A stretch of 64,000 bases of DNA from Histoplasma ohiense (taxonomy: Eukaryota > Ascomycota > Eurotiomycetes > Onygenales > Ajellomycetaceae). The notes beneath the pieces were generated by a model that searched no databases, was not told the origin of the DNA, and saw only the letters and a program-made list of their open reading frames with translations. The stretch covers positions 620,001 through 684,000 of the forward strand of contig JAEVHH010000003.1 of NCBI GenBank assembly GCA_017607445.1, in the 5' to 3' direction. Made by a program: the position numbers and the translations under genes. Shown here piece by piece: positions 58,397-64,000 of this stretch (the stretch's first letter is position 1; each line of letters starts with the position of its first letter).

Positions 58397-60824
58397 ATGT
58401 CCAGAATGTCGCGGCGGGACGCTTCGTCCTCGCCCTTCGCCTGGACAACGGTCCTCTATCTCCTCCTCGTCTTCATTGCACCCCTCACTCTGCTGGGGAC
58501 GGCACACGCGGGGGATGATCAAGCACCCATCAAGGAAGATTATGGCACCGGTATGATTTGATTCCCCGTATACAAGAGTGAAGAAATGAAGAAAGAAAGA
58601 AGGAAAAAGGTGCCGAAGTTGTTAGTTGCATTTGCTAACCTTTGTGTGTTTTCTTCCGTTTTGCGCAGTAATTGGCATCGATTTGGGAACGACATACTCT
58701 TGCGTCGGAGCGATGCAGAATGGCAAAGTCGAGATTTTCGTCAATGACCAGGGAAACAGAATTACTCCTTCGTACGTGGCCTTCACGGACGATGAGCGGT
58801 TGGTGGGCGACGCGGCGAAGAATCAGTACGCTGCGAACCCGAAGAGGACGATCTTTGATATCAAGTATGTATCTTTCTGCCAATTTCTGTCATTTGGATG
58901 TGAGTTTTGTTGAACTAATTTTTTTTTTCTTTTCTCTCTCTCTCTCTTTTTCTCTATTTAAAGACGTTTGATCGGTCGGAAATTCGATGACCAAGACGCC
59001 CAAAAGGACATGAAGCATTTCCCCTTCCGTGTTGTCAACAAGGATGGCAAGCCCCAGGTTAAGGTTGAGGTTAACGGCAAGGATAAGGTTTTCACTCCTG
59101 AGGAGGTGTCCGCCATGGTCCTGGGCAAGATGAAGGAGATCGCCGAAAACTACCTTGGAAAGACCGTCACCAACGCCGTCGTCACTGTACCCGCCTACTT
59201 CAACGATAACCAGAGACAAGCCACCAAGGACGCCGGCACTATCGCCGGTCTCAATGTTCTCCGTGTCGTCAACGAACCCACCGCCGCAGCTATCGCCTAC
59301 GGTTTGGACAAGACTGGCGATGAGCGCCAGATCATCGTCTACGATCTCGGTGGAGGTACCTTCGATGTCTCCCTCTTGTCCATTGATAATGGCGCCTTCG
59401 AGGTCCTGGCCACCGCCGGTGATACTCACTTGGGTGGTGAGGATTTCGACCAACGTGTCATCAACCACTTCGTCAAGATGTACAACAAGAAGAACGACGT
59501 CGATATCACCAAGGACCTCAAGACCATGGGTAAACTGAAGCGCGAGGTTGAGAAAGCCAAGCGTACCCTCTCTTCCCAGATGTCCACCCGTATTGAGATC
59601 GAGGCCTTCCACAACGGCAAGGACTTCTCCGAGACCCTGACTCGCGCCAAGTTCGAGGAATTGAACATGGATCTGTTCAAGAAGACCCTCCGCCCTGTCG
59701 AGCAGGTGCTCAAGGACGCCAAGGTTAAGAAGTCCGAAATTCACGATATCGTTCTCGTCGGTGGTTCCACTCGTATCCCGAAGGTCCAGGCACTCCTTGA
59801 GGAGTTCTTTGGCGGCAAGAAGGCCTCCAAGGGTATCAACCCTGATGAGGCTGTTGCCTTTGGCGCTGCTATCCAGGGTGGTGTCCTCTCTGGAGACGAA
59901 GGTGCCTCTGAGATCGTTCTCATGGATGTTAACCCCTTGACCCTTGGTATTGAGACTACTGGAGGCATCATGACCAAGCTCATCCCCCGTAACACTGTCA
60001 TCCCTACCCGCAAGTCCCAGATCTTCTCTACTGCAGCTGATAACCAGCCCGTGGTCCTTATCCAAGTTTGTACGTTACATTTCCCTAATTCCAATTCTTC
60101 AAACCCTTTTTGCAGCAGAAAGAAAGACAATGTACTAACAACTCCCACCAGACGAAGGAGAACGCCCCATGACCAAGGACAACAACCTCCTCGGCAAATT
60201 CGAACTAACCGGCATCCCTCCGGCTCCCCGAGGCGTGCCCCAAATTGAGGTCTCCTTCGAACTTGACGCCAACGGAATCCTCAAAGTAACCGCCGGCGAC
60301 AAGGGCACCGGCAAAGCTGAATCCATCACCATCACCAACGACAAGGGCCGCCTCTCACAAGAAGAGATCGACCGCATGGTCGCTGAAGCCGCCGAGTTCG
60401 CGGAGGAAGATAAGGCGATGAAGGCTAAGATTGAGGCCCGGAACGCTCTAGAGAATTATGCGTTCAGCCTAAAGAACCAGGTAAATGATAAGGAAGGGCT
60501 CGGTGGCAAGATTGATGACGATGATAAGGAGACGGTATGTTACCCCCCCCGGTTCATTTCCTATCCCAAACCCATTCTCCACAGTGTATTGTCCTTGTGA
60601 AACATCTAGAAGCTAACCACTGATAATTACAGCTCATGGAAGCCATTAAGGAAGCCACCGAGTGGCTCGAGGAGAACGCCGCGACAGCCTCAACTGAGGA
60701 CTTCGAGGAGCAGAAGGAGAAACTGTCCAGCGTTGCCTACCCGATTACGAGCAAGTTGTATGGCTCGGAGGGCGGGGCCCCTGGTGGTGAAGATGACGAG
60801 CCGAGCGGACATGATGAACTGTAG
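58397..60824 (+). CDS. KAR2: ER-lumen Hsp70 chaperone BiP/Kar2
   Basis: Five exons (58397-58550, 58669-58864, 58964-60069, 60152-60534, 60633-60824) give 676 residues. BiP binds unfolded chains in the ER, drives translocation and controls the unfolded-protein response. Evidence: an N-terminal signal peptide (residues 1 to about 38, ending GTAHA), the Hsp70 signatures IGIDLGTTYSCVG, IVYDLGGGTFDVSLL and VLVGGSTRIPKVQ, the substrate-binding domain (NPLTLGIETTGG), and a C-terminal HDEL retention signal. An in-frame TTG upstream is ignored; the ATG at 58397 has an A-rich context (CACCATG). A second ATG three codons later is possible. A CT-rich intron 2 precedes exon 3. Length and motifs are complete. 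Confidence 0.97.
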
Positions 60825-63693
60825 TTTTTGTAATGTAGGACGGTGGTGAATTACTACTTTTCTTTTTTTATCTGTAATTGTTACTGATTGATAAAATGTC
60901 TTGATTGTTATATTCATTTTCATTCTCCTTTTCATTCTCACTATCAATATCATTTTCATACAACATAACCAAAAACTTTTGCTGCAATGCTGCGAGGGTT
61001 CTCAGAAAATGGAGTTAATTCTTTCTTCTGGTTTGCTTTGCTCTGATCTTTTCTCCTCTACTCTTCGACTTAATTATACAGATGGAGTTACTCCTTCGCT
61101 TCTCCTTTTCTTGATTGATCAACTAGTTTTTTTAGAGCTTGTGTGAGTTCGTAGCTTGTTTATCTGTTTCTTTTATTTTCATTTCTTTATTTTTATGTTT
61201 CCTTTCAATTTTTAATTTTTTTTTTTTTTTTTAATTTTTTTAAATTTTTTTTTGAACAAAAAGTGGATGGGAAGGAAGGAGGTGTGAAGAGAAACAATTA
61301 TGATAATAAGTAAAGAACAAGAATAGTAGTAATGTTTAGAAGTGCAAGACTAATAACAATGATAACGAAAGATGAGATAGATAACAAGAAAGGAAATGGA
61401 TATGAAGAGTTTTCGTCGCAATTTTGATCGTTTGAGAATAAATAGAAGAAGGTGCTCACTCAGTAGCACGAAGCCTACTGGTAGTACAGTACATATATTA
61501 TTTATTATGTTGCCATCCATGCATGATGGAAAAGCGGATTCTTCCGCCGCCGCTTGCTTGCACATCTATCTATCTATCTGACCTCTCCCACGCCACCATC
61601 GCCCAACGGTCGCCGCCATATAAATAACCCAGACGCCAGGAGCAGAAGAAGATGCTTCGCCGCTGGTCCTTCCACGGACTCAAATATCATCATAGCCCCT
61701 CGGTATGTGTCCTACGGGGAGCTCTGAACTCTGAGTTCGTCCGTGGCCCACGTCCCGGATCCGCTTGCTGGTGACGACGGGCGGAAGAGAGGTATATGCT
61801 GGTGCGCTGGAGGTTGGCGAACTGACCCGTGATCCGGAGCGGTGAACGCAGGAAATCCCCCCCCCCCCCCCACCTTTCCCCCCCCACCAGCGCATGGGCA
61901 ACAGGACGGAATATTTGTCCATCTTAGCAATTATGCCGTCTGGATCCCTCGTGAAGGTTTCCGGGAGGGGGGTTGTCCATGTCATTGTATAGGACGATGG
62001 ATAGGATCCAGATCCAGATGTCTGCGGTGGTGATGCGCTTGTTGAAGAATTACTCTCTGCGGGTTGGTGGTGAGTGAAGGGCTAGGAAGGGTGTATTTTG
62101 AAATGATACATGGCATCTCAGAGTCTGCGATTGGGATTGGTAATTTCCAACACCCATCAGCTTGTTTGTAGGCATTTTTTCCACATCGTGAGATAAGTAG
62201 CCCTGCATGCCGTGGCGCATGAGGCGTGTATTTGTTGATGATTTCCATTAGGGCTGTCAAAAGAGAACTAACTGCTTGAGCAAGGGTTGGGAAAATCTGT
62301 CTTCCGAGGGCAGTTTGGATTATTATCCTTTGTCAATTGACGGGGGATTTCACCATCATTATCACCACTCTGTGAAGCACCAGCGACAAATATTAATAGT
62401 GCCGGGGAGTTGGTGATCATGGGCGAGCCAGATTGTTGAATAACTATAAAATTGATGCTTGCAAGCAATGGTAGAGCGATGTTCTCCAATGAGTGTCGGG
62501 ATGCTATTCACCAGGCCTATTCCATATCCTCCACGTCTGCTCCGGGCCGGGAAAGCCTTTCTCGTTCCGAAGCTGATGGTCACTCGGCTATGGAATGGTA
62601 ATGCAGAAATGGATGTACTGGCTGTCGCGATACTGAGGGTTGTCTTGCTGATGGGCAAGAGCCTGCTGACAACGGTCAAGCGGAAGGCAACAATCAACAG
62701 GGGCTGTACGGAGTACATAGCACTCTGTTTCGTATATGAAAAAAAAACTGGGGAGAGGGGAAGGGGGAAGCGTAGGTGGATCTTCAGCCGCAGAATGTGG
62801 TGTGTAAATATCTATCTGCATTGGAAGTGAAATGGGGCTCTTTGCTTCTGGAAAATTTATTTAAGCTTAAATGGTTAACTCAATGTCTGCCTCCAAACCA
62901 TCAGTTCCCCGCACTCACTCTTTGCTTCTCTTGACCTTTGTAATTTGTACTGATACATCTGAGTAGAGCAGTTGAACTTTGCTGGATTCAGGCCGTGATG
63001 TTAGCCTCACTTGTAGCGATAGCCATCTAGCAGTGGGAAATGGGCAGTGCTCAACAGTCATCGACGCTCTGACCTCCTTGCTCCATCTCCCTATCATCCA
63101 GCCCACCACAGCTCCAGGGACCAAGTGCCAAATTACGAACAGCTGTGTTGACTCCGACATGTTCTCCCAGAGCCCCTGCATGCATACCCATATCTGCTCC
63201 CCCGTCTAACATCCCTGTTCTGCAGTGGATGTCCATCTTCTTTGCCGTGTTTGTGACAACCATATCGGAGACACCGACCTGTCATGACAAGGATTTCGCT
63301 CGGCAGCCAGCCTGGAAATGCGAGGCTCATTTATTGAAGAGAGAGGTTGTTTTGGGGGATCTGCAAGGCGGGGGCGGAACAGACACAGCCCAAGTCGGCC
63401 ATTCGAGAAGCCCTGGTTGCTCTCTGAATGATCGCCATATTTCTCTGCCATAAGGAGCCACTTTCTCGTCAGAGGATGCCTATACGTCCAGAGGATGCCT
63501 TTTACATATATTAATTATATCCCGTTTTTTCTCGAGGTACAGATGGACATTTCTGACCTTCCTGCCCTTCGTTCGCCCTCCATAATCTTAATCTTAATCA
63601 GACCTCTCTCGAATTTGCATTAAATATCTATCATTGGAACATATACATACTTTCACTGTGATGGTAGTAGTATCTTTGCCCTCTCCTTGCAAT
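60825..63693. other. Intergenic, 2.9 kb after BiP
   Basis: No gene can be supported. AT-rich low-complexity DNA lies at 61180-61255, a C-run of about fifteen at 61858-61873, and TATC repeats at about 61566-61578. Longer frames near 62459-62830 and 63145-63453 lack family features and splice context. Part should be the BiP terminator and the promoter of the secreted-protein gene. Confidence 0.45.
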
Positions 63694-64000
63694 ATGGTTG
63701 CTGTACAGTCATACGTTTACACTCTGCTTCTTTGTTTTGCTGCCCTACCCGTGCTGGCGCAAGAAGTTCTCCATGATGGAAAGACATACGTGAAAGCAGA
63801 CAGCTTTGGCTTCACCTTAAATCTGGTCTCTGGCCTCGAAGAAGCTCCCTTGGAAGCTAGGTCTCCGGGCCCACTCGGAGACGCAGTGTTAGAAAAGCGT
63901 CAGGGATCGCGATGCATAAATCCTTTGTGGGGTATGGCGATTTTAATTCCCTCTCTTCCAGATACCCTCTCCTAATTTGCTGCTGGGGTTGCAGAAGCTA
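63694..64000 (+). CDS. Small secreted protein with Kex2-type site, partial (right edge)
   Basis: Only the first exon and probably the first intron are in the window. From the ATG at 63694 (two earlier in-frame ATGs at 63634 and 63661 would lengthen the start) the protein has a signal peptide, MVAVQSYVYTLLLCFAALPVLA, cut before QEV. A polar propeptide follows, then LEKRQGSRC with a Lys-Arg pair at which Kex2-like proteases cut. The exon seems to end at GTATGG near 63932, after CINPLWG; an acceptor may be TTGCAG near 63994. The family is not recognised. It could be a cell-wall or effector-like Cys-containing protein, but too little is visible. Confidence 0.6.

Noticed and set aside
58890..60065. 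391-codon minus-strand frame opposite BiP
   Set aside because: Long antisense frames are common opposite Hsp70 genes because of codon bias; the plus strand is BiP beyond doubt.
1..64000. tRNA genes, rRNA, CRISPR arrays
   Set aside because: No B-box-like GGTTCGAATC with matching acceptor stems was noticed, and CRISPR arrays are not expected in a fungal genome; none seen.

Overview
The window comes from a filamentous ascomycete. Genes carry many short introns (mostly about 45-150 nt) with GT-AG ends and CTAAC/CTAAT branch sites, and gene order and families are fungal. A GC-poor transposon block of about 25 kb abuts a gene-rich block of normal GC content. This bipartite layout, with decayed chromodomain gypsy elements in the AT-rich part, fits Onygenales/Ajellomycetaceae (Blastomyces-like), but the taxon is an inference.

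Left block, 1-25290: four retroelements are nested inside one another. A Ty1/copia element (minus strand, running off the left edge) was cut in its reverse transcriptase by an outer Ty3/gypsy chromovirus (14-21623; 5-bp target duplication GCTGC). A second copy of the same chromovirus (4641-19101; duplication GCCAT) sits in the outer copy's RT. A LINE with endonuclease, RT and RNase H (8971-16195; (TAA)n tail) sits in the RT of the inner copy. All four gypsy LTRs are exactly 271 bp. The gypsy and copia copies are full of C-to-T/G-to-A changes, mainly at CpG, with a few CpG-rich patches left intact. On the strand opposite gypsy pol, both gypsy copies hold remains of a three-exon cysteine-rich gene of about 345 codons. 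This is the most unusual item in the window.

Right block, 25291-64000: thirteen host genes, twelve of them complete. They are a membrane-anchored carboxylesterase (+), a Pex11-family peroxisome protein (-), F-actin capping protein alpha (-), a Ser/Pro-rich protein of unknown function (-), an ELO-like fatty-acid elongase (+), a PAP2 lipid phosphatase of the Dpp1 type (-), a 1589-residue NACHT/STAND NTPase resembling fungal NLRs (+), Mediator Med7 (+), a HAK/KUP potassium transporter (+), cytochrome b5 (-), the ribosome-rescue GTPase Hbs1 (+), ER Hsp70 BiP/Kar2 (+), and at the right edge the start of a small secreted protein with a Kex2-type site (+).

The host genes are mostly housekeeping and share no single pathway. 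Several touch membranes or lipids (elongase, lipid phosphatase, Pex11, cytochrome b5, BiP), but this looks like ordinary gene order, not a cluster. The NLR-like gene is the only obvious candidate for self/non-self recognition. Exon coordinates were inferred by joining reading frames at consensus splice sites; for each multi-exon model the summed coding length is a multiple of three.
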